A stretch of 35,722 nucleotides of DNA. Source: Phocaeicola sp. (GTDB lineage: Bacteria > Bacteroidota > Bacteroidia > Bacteroidales > Bacteroidaceae). The translations under genes and the position numbers were made by a program. Of the stretch, positions 24,436 through 35,031 are shown one piece after another (position 1 is the stretch's first letter; each line of letters opens with the position of its first letter). The stretch covers positions 1 through 35,722 of the forward strand of contig JARIAN010000138.1 in assembly GCA_029257865.1 (NCBI GenBank), written 5' to 3'. The notes beneath the pieces are model-generated. The model did not search any database. It saw only the letters and a list, made by a program, of their open reading frames with translations, and was not told the origin of the DNA.

Positions 24436-25515
24436 TTATTTCATGAGTTTTGATTTCAGAGCCTCTACCACTTCGTCAGGGTCTGGCACAATACCCCCCA
24501 GTCGTCCGAAGTGTTCAGTTGGCACGCTGCATTTTACAGCTAGCTGTACATCTTCTATCATCTGTCCGCTGTTGAGTTCCACCACCAGGATGCCTTTCAC
24601 CTGACGTGCTCTTTCAGCCAGCGGCTTAGAAGGGAACGGCCATAAGGTAATAGGGCGGAACAATCCCACCTTGATGCCTTCTTCTCGTGCATGTTCCATT
24701 GCCTTCTGTGCGATACGGGCGCTTGAGCCAAATGCCACAATCAGATATTCAGCATCTTCACAGTCTATTTCTTCGTATCTCACTTCATTTGCTTCAATCT
24801 CGGCATATTTCTGCTGCAGGTGCAAGTTTCTTTGTTCCATTACAGCAGGGTCCAGTTCCAGGGATGTGATGATGTTTGGCTTACGGCCTTTGCATCCGGT
24901 AGTAGCCCATGGACATTGTTCCAGGATTTCTTCTTCAGTGCGTCTTGGGCGTTTTTCCGGAAGGACTACTTTTTCCATCATTTGTCCGATGACTCCGTCT
25001 GCCAGGATCATAGCCGGGTTGCGGTATTTAAAGGCTAGGTCGAATGCCAGACCCACGAAATCTGCCATTTCCTGTACCGAAGCCGGAGCCAGTGCGATGA
25101 GTCGGTAGTCACCATGTCCGCCGCCTTTGGTAGTTTGGAAATAGTCGGCTTGGCTAGGCTGGATAGTACCCAGTCCAGGTCCTCCTCTCATTACGTTTAC
25201 CACCAAGCAAGGCAGTTCAGCTCCTGCGATATAGGAGATACCTTCCTGTTTCAAGCTCACTCCAGGGCTGGACGATGAGGTCATTACCATTTTACCGCTT
25301 CCTGCTCCTCCATATACCATATTAATAGCTGCTACTTCACTTTCTGCCTGCAGGACCACCATGCCGGTAGTTTCCCATGGTTTTTCTTCAGCCAGAGTTT
25401 CCAAAACCTCCGATTGCGGAGTGATAGGGTATCCAAAGTATCCGTCCACCCCGATTCGGATGGCTGCATGAGCGATAGCTTCGTTACCTTTCATTAGAAC
25501 GACTTCTTCTGCCAT
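24436..25515 (-). CDS. vorB: 2-oxoacid:ferredoxin oxidoreductase, alpha subunit (VorB/KorA-like)
   Basis: The 359-residue protein begins MAEEVVLMKGNEAIAHAAIR and shows GYPITPQSEVLETLAE, the glutamate-containing motif of the pyrimidine-binding domain, then MTSSSSPGVSLKQEGISYI, NVMRGGPGLGT, QADYFQTTKGGGHGDYR, and a C-terminal transketolase-C-like domain (LIVAFGSSARIAQKAM, KVGLFRPITLWPFP). It is the large substrate-binding subunit. Such proteins in Bacteroides are commonly annotated as 3-methyl-2-oxobutanoate dehydrogenase VorB; the distinction from KorA is not secure. Gap of 63 nt from the ferredoxin subunit upstream. Confidence 0.93.
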   Translation of the reverse strand: MAEEVVLMKGNEAIAHAAIRIGVDGYFGYPITPQSEVLETLAEEKPWETTGMVVLQAESEVAAINMVYGGAGSGKMVMTSSSSPGVSLKQEGISYIAGAELPCLVVNVMRGGPGLGTIQPSQADYFQTTKGGGHGDYRLIALAPASVQEMADFVGLAFDLAFKYRNPAMILADGVIGQMMEKVVLPEKRPRRTEEEILEQCPWATTGCKGRKPNIITSLELDPAVMEQRNLHLQQKYAEIEANEVRYEEIDCEDAEYLIVAFGSSARIAQKAMEHAREEGIKVGLFRPITLWPFPSKPLAERARQVKGILVVELNSGQMIEDVQLAVKCSVPTEHFGRLGGIVPDPDEVVEALKSKLMK

Positions 25516-25578
25516 ACTATATTAGTTCTTTTAAGTTACGTCTTTAGGGACAATTAAAAATTAGTTAGATAGAATGAG

Positions 25579-25809
25579 CTATTCTTCACATTTAGCTCTG
25601 TACACGGTGAGACATCCGTCCGGGCATACAATGGCACACGAAGTGCATCCGGTACAAGTCTCTTCTACTACCTGCTGTACGTAATTATATCCTTTCTGAT
25701 TTACTTTGGCGCTGAGTGCCAACACGTTCAAAGGGCAAGCTACCACACAAAGATTGCATCCTTTGCAGCGTTCTGTATTCACTACTATCACACCTTTCAT
25801 TTTAGCCAT
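25579..25809 (-). CDS. Ferredoxin-type 2x[4Fe-4S] subunit of the 2-oxoacid oxidoreductase
   Basis: The 76-residue protein has two complete [4Fe-4S] motifs, CKGCNLCVVACP (residues 17-28) and CTGCTSCAIVCP (near 53-64), the bacterial 8Fe ferredoxin arrangement. In the four-subunit Kor/Por enzymes this delta subunit carries electrons from the thiamine diphosphate site to soluble ferredoxin. The gene sits between the TPR gene (12 nt) and the alpha subunit gene (63 nt) in the same transcript. Confidence 0.94.
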   Translation of the reverse strand: MAKMKGVIVVNTERCKGCNLCVVACPLNVLALSAKVNQKGYNYVQQVVEETCTGCTSCAIVCPDGCLTVYRAKCEE

Positions 25810-25821
25810 AAGTCAATTACC

Positions 25822-26094
25822 TTATTGATTAAACATATCTTTATTATAGAAATTGAGGATATCCATTACCATGTTTCGGGCTTCGGCTGCCGGACTTTCC
25901 GGGTCCAGGGCAGTGGCCTCCTGATAGCTGTTTAATGCTTCTTGCCAGTTGCCCAACTTTCGGTAGGCATTCCCTCTCAGATAATAGGCATCGGCTTCGG
26001 GATGTTGCTGTATGAGCTGGTTTAGCTGTTCTATCGCTCCTTTCACATCTCCGCAGTCCATTTGTTCTTTTATCTTTTTCAGTGTTTCAGTCAT
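25822..26094 (-). CDS. Small TPR protein, first gene of the Kor operon
   Basis: I start at 26094 (MTETLKKIKEQMDCGDVKGA), giving 90 residues; the longer frame to 26184 runs across the promoter and cannot be translated from it. Residues about 8-75 form two TPR-like helical pairs (GAIEQLNQLIQQHPEADAYY; GNAYRKLGNWQEALNSYQEA), the second a textbook TPR with W-x-x-A-x-x-x-Y. TPR proteins bind other proteins; being promoter-proximal and 12 nt from the ferredoxin subunit, it may assist assembly of the oxidoreductase complex, which is inference. No signal peptide, so cytoplasmic. Confidence 0.87.
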   Translation of the reverse strand: MTETLKKIKEQMDCGDVKGAIEQLNQLIQQHPEADAYYLRGNAYRKLGNWQEALNSYQEATALDPESPAAEARNMVMDILNFYNKDMFNQ

Positions 26095-26119
26095 GGTTAT
26101 GAATTTGTTAGTCCATCCA

Positions 26120-26148
26120 CAAAGATAAAGTTTATTTTTCATAGGCAA
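26120..26148 (-). promoter_or_regulatory. Bacteroides-type promoter of the Kor operon
   Basis: On the minus strand TTG (26148-26146), an 18-nt spacer, then TATCTTTG (26127-26120) fit the -33/-7 pattern. The start would be near 26113, about 20 nt before the TPR gene's ATG. Confidence 0.72.
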
Positions 26149-26352
26149 GACCTTTTGTGTAAATAAATTGTGGCATGGCGGCAAATACTTTCTAGTGCTT
26201 GGGGTAAGATGTTCAGTATTAGAAAATAATGAAGGGTTTATAGAGTTGCGTATGAAATCGTTGTTGTGCTAATCATTTGACAGAAAAAGAAGTATTTATG
26301 CATATAAAATAAAAGTAAGGTGAAAAAAACGACTTCCTGCTTTCGATTTTCT

Positions 26353-26382
26353 TTGCATATATCTATTTAAGTGATAACTTTG
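26353..26382 (+). promoter_or_regulatory. Bacteroides-type promoter of the NfnAB-like gene
   Basis: TTG (26353-26355, within CTTTGC), a 19-nt spacer, then TAACTTTG (26375-26382) are an excellent match. The predicted start near 26389 leaves a leader of about 227 nt before the ATG at 26616, unusually long for this organism group. Confidence 0.78.
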
Positions 26383-26388
26383 CAAAGT

Positions 26389-26615
26389 CCAAGCAAGAGG
26401 TTGACGAAGTTGTTTGTTGGTAAGGAATGATGGGATGAGGCTGTTAGTACAATGGGGAGTATGGTGGCATTTGTGGCGAATAACCGTTGTCGTTGTTTAG
26501 AGACCGTTTTCTTTGTCGGATGTATGGCGGTCATCTCTTGGTGGGCTTTCCATATCGGTTGCCGGTATGGTATCAATAGTAATCAATAGAATAACTAACT
26601 TATTAGTGCGAGAAA
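26389..26615 (+). other. Long 5' leader of the NfnAB-like gene with small frames and a possible hairpin
   Basis: The leader holds overlapping small frames: 26435-26500 (21 residues with four Trp codons) and 26452-26589 (45 residues with a hydrophobic middle, FFVGCMAVISWWAF). AGAGACCG and CGGTCATCTCT (around 26498-26540) can pair with a small bulge. I cannot tell whether any frame is translated or whether the RNA is regulatory. Confidence 0.4.
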
Positions 26616-28916
26616 ATGAATAAGATTATTTCAAAAGAGCATTTTTCTGAAAAGGTTTTCAAGCTGGTCATTGAAGCGCCACTGATAGCCAAGTCACGCA
26701 AAGCCGGTCATTTCGTCATTGTGCGTGTAGGGGAAAAAGGAGAACGTATGCCGCTTACCATTGCTGCTGCCGATCCGGTTAAGGGTACCATCACTTTAGT
26801 GGTACAGGAAGTTGGTTTGTCGTCTACTCGTCTTTGCGAACTGCAGGAGGGAGATTACATTACCGACGTGGTAGGACCTTTGGGAAAAGCTACTCACATT
26901 GAAAACTTCGGAACGGTGGTGTGTGCCGGAGGTGGTGTGGGAGTGGCTCCGATGTTGCCTATTGTGCAGGCCTTGAAGGCTGCCGGAAACAGAGTGATTA
27001 CTGTATTGGCTGGACGTACCAAGGATTTGATTATCTTGGAAAAGGAAATGCGTGAAAGTTCGGATGAAGTAATCATCATGACAGACGACGGTTCTTATGG
27101 TAGAAAAGGACTGGTTACGGAAGGGGTAGAGGAAGTCATCCAGCGTGAAAAGGTGAACAAATGCTTTGCCATCGGTCCTGCCATCATGATGAAGTTTGTG
27201 TGTCTGTTGACTAAAAAATATGAAATCCCGACTGATGTTTCGTTGAATACCATTATGGTAGACGGAACCGGTATGTGTGGTGCTTGCCGTATTACGGTAG
27301 GTGGAAAGACAAAATTTGTGTGTGTAGATGGACCTGAGTTCGATGGTCATCAAGTGGATTTTGATGAGATGTTGAAACGTATGGGGGCGTTCAAGGAAAT
27401 CGAACGTAACGAAATGCACAAGTTGGAAGATGAACATGCTGCTGAGGCGTGCCAGACTGAAGTGATTGGTGATGACGACCGCAAGGCTCCTTGGCGTGAA
27501 GAACTCCGTAAGGCGATGAAACCGAAGGAGCGTACTGCCATCCCTCGTGTGTGCATGAATGAACTGGAACCTGAATATCGTTCTCATAGTCGTAAGGAGG
27601 AAGTCAACCTGGGGTTGACCAAGGAACAGGCTTTGGTAGAGGCTAAGCGTTGTCTGGACTGCGCCAATCCTTCTTGTATGCAGGGCTGTCCGGTTAGTAT
27701 CAATATCCCTACCTTTATCAAGAATATTGAACGTGGAGAATTCCTCGAAGCTGCTCGTGTGTTGAAACAGACTAGTGCGTTGCCTGCTGTATGCGGACGC
27801 GTTTGTCCTCAGGAAAAGCAGTGTGAGTCTCAGTGTATTCATTTAAAGATGGGGCATCCTGCTGTGGCTATCGGCTATTTGGAACGCTTTGCTGCTGACT
27901 ATGAGCGTGAGAGTGGTGAAATTTCTACTCCTGAAATTGCTGAAAAGAATGGCATCAAGGTGGCAGTGGTTGGTTCCGGTCCTGCCGGACTGTCGTTTGC
28001 CGGAGATATGGTGAAGAAGGGATATGAGGTGACTGTGTTCGAAGCCTTGCACGAAATCGGCGGGGTGTTGAAATATGGTATTCCGGAATTCCGTTTGCCT
28101 AACAAGATTGTTGATGTAGAAATTGACAATCTTTCCAAGATGGGTGTACAGTTTGTAAAAGACTGTATCGTGGGAAAAACTATCAGTGTAGACGATTTGA
28201 AGGCTGAAGGCTATCAGGGTATCTTTGTTGCTTCTGGTGCGGGACTGCCTAACTTTATGAATATTCCGGGAGAAAACTCTATCAACATCATGTCTTCCAA
28301 CGAGTATCTTACCCGTGTGAACCTGATGGATGCAGCAAGCGATGATTCTGACACACCGGTCACATTTGGCAAGCGTGTTGCGGTGATTGGAGGTGGTAAT
28401 ACTGCTATGGACTCTGTACGCACTGCTCGCCGTCTGGGTGCCGAGAGAGCAATGATTATCTATCGCCGTTCGGAAGCTGAGATGCCGGCGCGTGTGGAAG
28501 AAGTGAAGCATGCCAAGGAAGAGGGAGTGGAATTCCTTACCTTGCACAATCCGATTGAATATATTGCCGATGAATTAGGTCGTGTCAAGCAGATTGTTCT
28601 CCAGAAAATGGAATTGGGTGAACCGGATGCTTCCGGCCGTCGTAGTCCGGTAGCTATTCCGGGAGCAACTGAAGTGATAGACATTGACATGGCTATTGTG
28701 AGTGTGGGTGTATCTCCAAATCCGATTGTACCTCATTCTATCGAGGGGTTGGAACTTGGCCGCAAAGGTACTATTGCAGTCAATGAAGACATGCAGTCGT
28801 CTATTCCTACTATCTATGCCGGTGGCGACATCGTGCGTGGTGGAGCTACAGTCATCTTGGCTATGGGTGATGGTCGTCGTGCCGCTACTGCTATGCACAA
28901 GCAACTCAAAGGTTGA
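26616..28916 (+). CDS. Fused NfnAB-like ferredoxin/NAD(P)H oxidoreductase (SudB-SudA type)
   Basis: The 766-residue protein joins two proteins that are separate in Thermotoga NfnAB or Pyrococcus SudBA. Residues 1-280 are the ferredoxin-NADP reductase-like subunit with FAD and NAD domains and a [2Fe-2S] site around 221-236 (MCGACRITVGGKTKFVC). Residues about 300-766 are the GltD-like subunit: [4Fe-4S] cysteines in CLDCANPSCMQGCP (near 346), FAD site VAVVGSGPAGLSFAGDM (near 450), NADPH site VAVIGGGNTAMDSVRTARR (near 588), and C-terminal FAD block IYAGGDIVRGGATVILAMG. Nfn enzymes couple NADH and ferredoxin oxidation to NADP+ reduction by electron bifurcation. The divergent Kor operon makes reduced ferredoxin, so the two units share a redox pool. 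Confusion with glutamate synthase small subunit is possible, but no large-subunit gene is present. Confidence 0.92.
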   Translation: MNKIISKEHFSEKVFKLVIEAPLIAKSRKAGHFVIVRVGEKGERMPLTIAAADPVKGTITLVVQEVGLSSTRLCELQEGDYITDVVGPLGKATHIENFGTVVCAGGGVGVAPMLPIVQALKAAGNRVITVLAGRTKDLIILEKEMRESSDEVIIMTDDGSYGRKGLVTEGVEEVIQREKVNKCFAIGPAIMMKFVCLLTKKYEIPTDVSLNTIMVDGTGMCGACRITVGGKTKFVCVDGPEFDGHQVDFDEMLKRMGAFKEIERNEMHKLEDEHAAEACQTEVIGDDDRKAPWREELRKAMKPKERTAIPRVCMNELEPEYRSHSRKEEVNLGLTKEQALVEAKRCLDCANPSCMQGCPVSINIPTFIKNIERGEFLEAARVLKQTSALPAVCGRVCPQEKQCESQCIHLKMGHPAVAIGYLERFAADYERESGEISTPEIAEKNGIKVAVVGSGPAGLSFAGDMVKKGYEVTVFEALHEIGGVLKYGIPEFRLPNKIVDVEIDNLSKMGVQFVKDCIVGKTISVDDLKAEGYQGIFVASGAGLPNFMNIPGENSINIMSSNEYLTRVNLMDAASDDSDTPVTFGKRVAVIGGGNTAMDSVRTARRLGAERAMIIYRRSEAEMPARVEEVKHAKEEGVEFLTLHNPIEYIADELGRVKQIVLQKMELGEPDASGRRSPVAIPGATEVIDIDMAIVSVGVSPNPIVPHSIEGLELGRKGTIAVNEDMQSSIPTIYAGGDIVRGGATVILAMGDGRRAATAMHKQLKG

Positions 28917-28953
28917 TAAGGTATTGTTGAGATTAAGATAAAACCTGATACGG

Positions 28954-29002
28954 AAGCCGTTTCGACTTTTCTAGGCAAATGGAAAGTCGGAGCGGCTTTT
29001 TT
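28954..29002 (+). terminator. Rho-independent terminator after the NfnAB-like gene
   Basis: A 16-bp stem (28954-28969 with 28983-28998, two G-U pairs) is followed by TTTTTT. It lies 37 nt past the stop codon. The rest of the interval to 29250 shows no gene and no convincing promoter box. Confidence 0.9.
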
Positions 29003-29250
29003 GTTGAGGCTTTGAGAAATGCAGCATATCCGGTGGAGATAAAAAAGAAAGTCAGCAGAAGTAATAGCATGGTGTTTTTTTGACGCCCAAAAGACCTATA
29101 ATAGAGTAAATAATAAGATTTACTGGTAAATATTGAATAAATTATTTGTTTTTTCCTTCGAATTTTGTTTCTTTACGGTATCTAAGGATTCAAGGTTTAA
29201 TTGGGTACTTGGATATGGAAAACATATTGTTAATTTTAAAATTTTGAATT

Positions 29251-29472
29251 ATGAACGTACAGAGAATCGGTGAAAACGCTGGAATCGTATGGCGTTTGAT
29301 GAACGGAGACAACCGCAAGTGGGAATATTCAGAAATCAAGGAGGCTACAGGTCTTTCCAACAGAGATTTGAATGCAGCTATCGGTTGGTTGGCTCGTGAA
29401 GGAAAAATCCAGTTTGAAGAACAGAAAGCAGGTGATTGCTTTTATTTGGAATTGAATTATTATATCGGATGA
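29251..29472 (+). CDS. DUF2582-family winged-helix protein
   Basis: The 73-residue protein is one winged helix: NAGIVWRLMNG, KWEYSEIKEATGLSNRDLNAAIGWLAREGKI (helix-turn-helix), and a beta wing QFEEQKAGDCFYLELNYYIG. This matches the small Bacteroidetes/archaeal family DUF2582, presumed DNA-binding but without assigned targets. It is a single-gene transcript: a terminator precedes it by about 250 nt and another follows. The high conservation of such short proteins in Bacteroidales suggests a housekeeping role, but nothing here identifies one. Confidence 0.88.
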   Translation: MNVQRIGENAGIVWRLMNGDNRKWEYSEIKEATGLSNRDLNAAIGWLAREGKIQFEEQKAGDCFYLELNYYIG

Positions 29473-29575
29473 CAGGCCGTGGTTATTCCCTTTCGGTGAA
29501 ATGTTCTCATCGAATATCAGGTGGTATATCTGATGCAATAAAAATGGTCTGTTTGATAACGTGTAGGGAAAAATG

Positions 29576-29616
29576 AATCCCCTTTGGCATTGCAGAAATA
29601 GTCAAAGGGGATTTTT
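29576..29616 (+). terminator. Terminator between the DUF2582 gene and the convergent thi operon
   Basis: An 11-bp perfect stem (29576-29586 with 29603-29613) with a 16-nt loop is followed by TTTTT on the plus strand. On the minus strand ATTCATTTTT follows, so it may also end the thi operon, whose last stop codon is 38 nt away. Confidence 0.82.
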
Positions 29617-29653
29617 AGTGTATAGCTACGATGGTTTCACGTAGCGTAGGAGA

Positions 29654-30346
29654 TTAGAATTCCAGCAAGAAACTCTCCATACTTTTCAAGTCGATTTGCC
29701 ATAGGCGTCCGTCGAGCACTTCGCCATATCCACAGATAATTTTGATGGCTTCATTCGCTTCCACACAGCCCACTATACCCGGAGTCACGCCCATCACCCC
29801 TTTAGGAGGAGCAGGCATTGTGTACATTTCCTCTTCGTCCGGAAAAAGGTCACGGTAACTTTTCTTCCGTTGGTAGTTGAATACCGTTACTTGTCCGTCG
29901 AAAGCACGTATTGCACCATAGATATAAGGTTTTCCCAGTGCAATGCACGTGTCGTTGATGAGGTATCGGGTTTGAAAATTATCGCATCCGTCTATAACCA
30001 AGTCATAACGGGTTATCAGTTCGCCGGCATTTTCCTGAGTCAGCCTGCAGCAGTAAGTGTCTACCTGGATGCTGCTGTTCAGGGCATTCAGTCTTTGCTG
30101 AGCCCTCAGAACCTTAGGCTCACCTACCTCGTCTTCCGTATAGAGCACTTGGCGTTGCAGGTTGGAGCAGCTCACCTGGTCATCGTCTGCCAGTGCAATC
30201 GTGCCTACTCCTGCACCTGCCAGATAAAGGGCGATTGGAGAACCCAGTCCTCCTGCGCCCACTATCAGCACCTTTGCATCTTTCAGTTTTCTCTGTCCCT
30301 CTTCGCCTATTTCAGGCAGGAGCATCTGTCGGTGATATCTTTCCAT
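29654..30346 (-). CDS. thiF: ThiF/MoeB/HesA-family adenylyltransferase, cysteine-poor variant
   Basis: The 230-residue protein has the E1-like ATP-binding core: RYHRQMLLPEIGEEGQRKL, VLIVGAGGLGSPIALYLAGAGVG, DDDQVSCSNLQRQVLY, and DGCDNFQTRYLINDTCI. In thiamine synthesis ThiF adenylates the C-terminal Gly-Gly of ThiS before sulfur transfer. Its place as last gene of the thi operon, 9 nt after thiH, supports that role. Oddly, the two CxxC zinc pairs of ThiF and MoeB are missing: SYRDLFP stands where CYxCLFP is expected, and the C-terminus ends SMESFLLEF. The conserved cysteine region after them reads MPAPPKGVMGVTPG, without cysteine. Adenylation should work; zinc binding and a covalent ThiF-ThiS persulfide link should not. 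Confidence 0.88.
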   Translation of the reverse strand: MERYHRQMLLPEIGEEGQRKLKDAKVLIVGAGGLGSPIALYLAGAGVGTIALADDDQVSCSNLQRQVLYTEDEVGEPKVLRAQQRLNALNSSIQVDTYCCRLTQENAGELITRYDLVIDGCDNFQTRYLINDTCIALGKPYIYGAIRAFDGQVTVFNYQRKKSYRDLFPDEEEMYTMPAPPKGVMGVTPGIVGCVEANEAIKIICGYGEVLDGRLWQIDLKSMESFLLEF

Positions 30347-30355
30347 ATTCTCAGT

Positions 30356-31492
30356 CTAGACAATTTGAGCAGATTTCACGTGGTCGAAAGAAGCATCCCA
30401 GTCTTTCCATACCGGTTCTCTTCCCAAACTCTTCAGAGCCTTTTCCATCTCCATGGCAGTACGGTTGTCGCTGATATGGAACTGTTCCAGTGCCTGAGGA
30501 TAAGAATGGTATCCCCCCGGTTCCGTTTTGCTTTCCGCACTCATGGTAGTGACTCCCAGTGTAGCCATGTTGTCTCTGATGGCGGCCGGTTCGCGAGTAG
30601 AGTATGAAATGTCCACATCATGATCAAAGATACGCATGGCAAAAGTAGCCAGTGCCAGTTCCTTGTCGCTCATGATGACATTCGGCTGGAATCCTTCATT
30701 TTCAGCCGGGCGCATGCGAGGGAAGTTCACGCTGTATTTGGTTCTCCAATATTTCTTCTGCAGATAGCGCAGGTGGTAAGCCATCATGGTGACATCCGTG
30801 CGCCAGTCTTCCAGACCAATCAGCACTCCCATGCCGATGGAGTGTACTCCTGCCTGTCCCATACGGTCGAATCCGTTGACACGCCATTCAAACTTCGATT
30901 TCATGCCACGGGGATGATACACGTTGTATCGTGCCTTGTTGTATGTTTCCTGGAAACAGATTACCCCGTTCAGTCCGTGGTGAGTCAGCTCCTCATACTC
31001 TTCCGTTTTCAGCGGCATGACTTCAATCTTCAGGTTGGAGAAATACGGTTTGGCCAGGTCGAGAGCTTTGGCCAGATAAGGCACTCCCGCTTTGGCAGGG
31101 TTTTCGCCCGTTACCAGCAAGATATTTTCAAAAGGGCCCAGTTGCTTGATGGCCTTGTACTCGTTTTCTATCTCTTCCGGTGTAAGGATGGTGCGTGCCA
31201 TCGGGTTGCTGATATGGAATCCGCAGTACACGCACGAGTTGGTACACGAGTTGGTGAGGTAGAGCGGAATGAACATCGAGATGGTTTTTCCGAAACGTTC
31301 CTCGGTATATTTGCGGCTCAAATGTGCCATCGGTTCCAGAAACTTTTCTGCAGCCGGTGAGATAAGGGCCATGAAGTCGTCCATGTCGCAGCGGCTCTTG
31401 CCCAAGGCACGGAGCACATCTGCTTCGGTTTTGGCATAAATCTTCCTGGTTGTTTCCTCCCAGCTGATTTTCTCTAATTCTTCACTAAACAT
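30356..31492 (-). CDS. thiH: 2-iminoacetate synthase ThiH (radical SAM tyrosine lyase)
   Basis: The 378-residue protein is a radical SAM enzyme with the cluster motif CTNSCVYCGF (CxxxCxxC, near residue 83) and ThiH/BATS-domain blocks LLVTGENPAKAG, ICFQETYNKARYNVYHPRG, SIGMGVLIGLEDWRTD, and STREPAAIRDN. It splits tyrosine into p-cresol and dehydroglycine, the glycine-derived part of the thiazole, which is the oxygen-independent alternative to ThiO and fits an anaerobe. It follows thiC by 25 nt and precedes thiF by 9 nt. Confidence 0.97.
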   Translation of the reverse strand: MFSEELEKISWEETTRKIYAKTEADVLRALGKSRCDMDDFMALISPAAEKFLEPMAHLSRKYTEERFGKTISMFIPLYLTNSCTNSCVYCGFHISNPMARTILTPEEIENEYKAIKQLGPFENILLVTGENPAKAGVPYLAKALDLAKPYFSNLKIEVMPLKTEEYEELTHHGLNGVICFQETYNKARYNVYHPRGMKSKFEWRVNGFDRMGQAGVHSIGMGVLIGLEDWRTDVTMMAYHLRYLQKKYWRTKYSVNFPRMRPAENEGFQPNVIMSDKELALATFAMRIFDHDVDISYSTREPAAIRDNMATLGVTTMSAESKTEPGGYHSYPQALEQFHISDNRTAMEMEKALKSLGREPVWKDWDASFDHVKSAQIV

Positions 31493-31517
31493 TTGGCTTT
31501 TATGTTTTTTATCTTGG

Positions 31518-33999
<2,482 letters not shown>

Positions 34000-34038
34000 G
34001 ATTTTGATATTTAAATAGCTTACAATACAGCTAAGATT

Positions 34039-34656
34039 TTACTTTAGAAGTTGCAGGATACGTTGGGTTTCCTCTGTCGGTTTTTCGGCACGTAAGATAG
34101 TTCCGCTCAAGGCGATTCCTGTCACGCCCGTTTCCATGATAGCAGGGATGTCCTCGTATGTGATGCCGCCAATGGCCACAATAGGCAGGTCGATGTTGTT
34201 TTCTTTCATTTGGCGTACGATATGGCAGTAGCCTTCCAGTCCGAGAATAGGGCTGAGCTTTTCTTTCGTAGTAGTGAATCGGAACGGTCCGCAGCCGATA
34301 TAGTCGGCTCCTGCACGGTGGTGCATCATCACATCCTCAAATGTATTGGCAGTACCCCCGATGATAAAATCCGGTCCCAGTATCTTCCTTGCTTCATCAA
34401 TCGGCATATCATTCTTTCCCAGGTGCACCCCGTTGGCCTTCAGTCGTGCCACCAGTTCCACCCGGTCGTCGATAATAAAAGTAGCCTGATACTCCTTGCA
34501 CATAGCCTGTACCTTCCGTGCCGTTTCCTCTACTTCCTCTTCAGAAGCATTCTTCATGCGCAGTTGAATCCAGCGGCATCCCCCTTCGAGCGCCATCCGT
34601 GCCGAATCGATATACGAATAAGTGTCGGTAAAATGAGTAATGAACTGTAGTTTCAT
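34039..34656 (-). CDS. thiE: Thiamine-phosphate synthase ThiE
   Basis: The 205-residue TIM-barrel enzyme joins the pyrimidine diphosphate and the thiazole phosphate to give thiamine phosphate. It shows WIQLRMKNASEEEV, ATFIIDDRVELVARLKANGVHLGKNDMP (diphosphate-binding D and H-L-G-x-x-D region), GGTANTFEDVMMHHRAGADYIGCGPFRFTTTK, and PIVAIGGITYEDIPAIMETGVTGIALSG. Start ATG at 34656 is 3 nt after the thiS stop, suggesting translational coupling. No thiD is encoded in the window. Confidence 0.97.
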   Translation of the reverse strand: MKLQFITHFTDTYSYIDSARMALEGGCRWIQLRMKNASEEEVEETARKVQAMCKEYQATFIIDDRVELVARLKANGVHLGKNDMPIDEARKILGPDFIIGGTANTFEDVMMHHRAGADYIGCGPFRFTTTKEKLSPILGLEGYCHIVRQMKENNIDLPIVAIGGITYEDIPAIMETGVTGIALSGTILRAEKPTEETQRILQLLK

Positions 34657-34659
34657 GCC

Positions 34660-34857
34660 TTACCCTCCACAAGCCGCTTTAATGATGACCAGCGAATCGC
34701 CTTCGCTCAAAGACTGATTTTCCCATTCGGTGCGTGGAATGATGCGGTTGTGCAGCGCGATAGCCACCCCTTTGTCCGGCAGTTCCAATTCGTGGGCCAA
34801 TTCGGCTACGTTGGAGCCTTTTATCTCTGTTTCCTTTTTGTTTACTAAAACTTTCAT
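34660..34857 (-). CDS. thiS: Sulfur-carrier protein ThiS
   Basis: The 65-residue ubiquitin-like protein (MKVLVNKKETEIKG at the start, GDSLVIIKAACGG at the end) carries the C-terminal Gly-Gly that is adenylated by ThiF and converted to a thiocarboxylate for ThiG. A Met two codons upstream (34863) could also be used. It is the first gene of the operon, about 95 nt downstream of the TPP riboswitch. A cysteine directly before the Gly-Gly (ACGG) is visible; many ThiS proteins have other residues there. Confidence 0.96.
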   Translation of the reverse strand: MKVLVNKKETEIKGSNVAELAHELELPDKGVAIALHNRIIPRTEWENQSLSEGDSLVIIKAACGG

Positions 34858-34948
34858 ATTCATAAAGTTAGTGGTGTAACAATGTGATTATGAGAATAAA
34901 TCAAAGGACTGCCAGATTAGGATAGGCAAGAAAACTAATGTTTGAAAT

Positions 34949-35031
34949 GAAAAAAGAACAATCCCTACGTCGGTATAATCCGTATCAGGTTCTTAGGGTA
35001 TAATCTCAGCCCGTTCAGGCACCCCCTTGTT
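34949..35031 (-). promoter_or_regulatory. TPP riboswitch (THI element) of the thi operon, followed directly by a U-tract
   Basis: On the minus strand the conserved THI-element strings appear in order: GGGGGTGCC, GGCTGAGAT, ACCCTAAGAACCTGATACGG, then ACCGACGTAGGGA. P1 is formed by AACAA (35031-35027) with TTGTT (34961-34957). Immediately after P1 comes C and six T (34956-34950). No separate terminator or anti-terminator hairpin is evident between here and thiS, so thiamine diphosphate may act through P1 itself or on translation. Confidence 0.97.

Noticed and set aside
26796-27842. 348-residue open frame on the minus strand
   Set aside because: It lies wholly antisense to the well-supported NfnAB-like gene, is rich in His, Ser and Thr as expected from reversed coding sequence, and has no recognisable domain.
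26616-28916. Glutamate synthase small subunit (GltD) as the identity of the fused protein
   Set aside because: The C-terminal half is GltD-like, but the N-terminal ferredoxin reductase-like half and the absence of a large glutamate synthase gene fit NfnAB/SudBA much better.
29870-31360. Two frames of about 245 residues on the plus strand
   Set aside because: They are antisense to thiF and thiH, which are certain genes; composition is typical of shadow frames.
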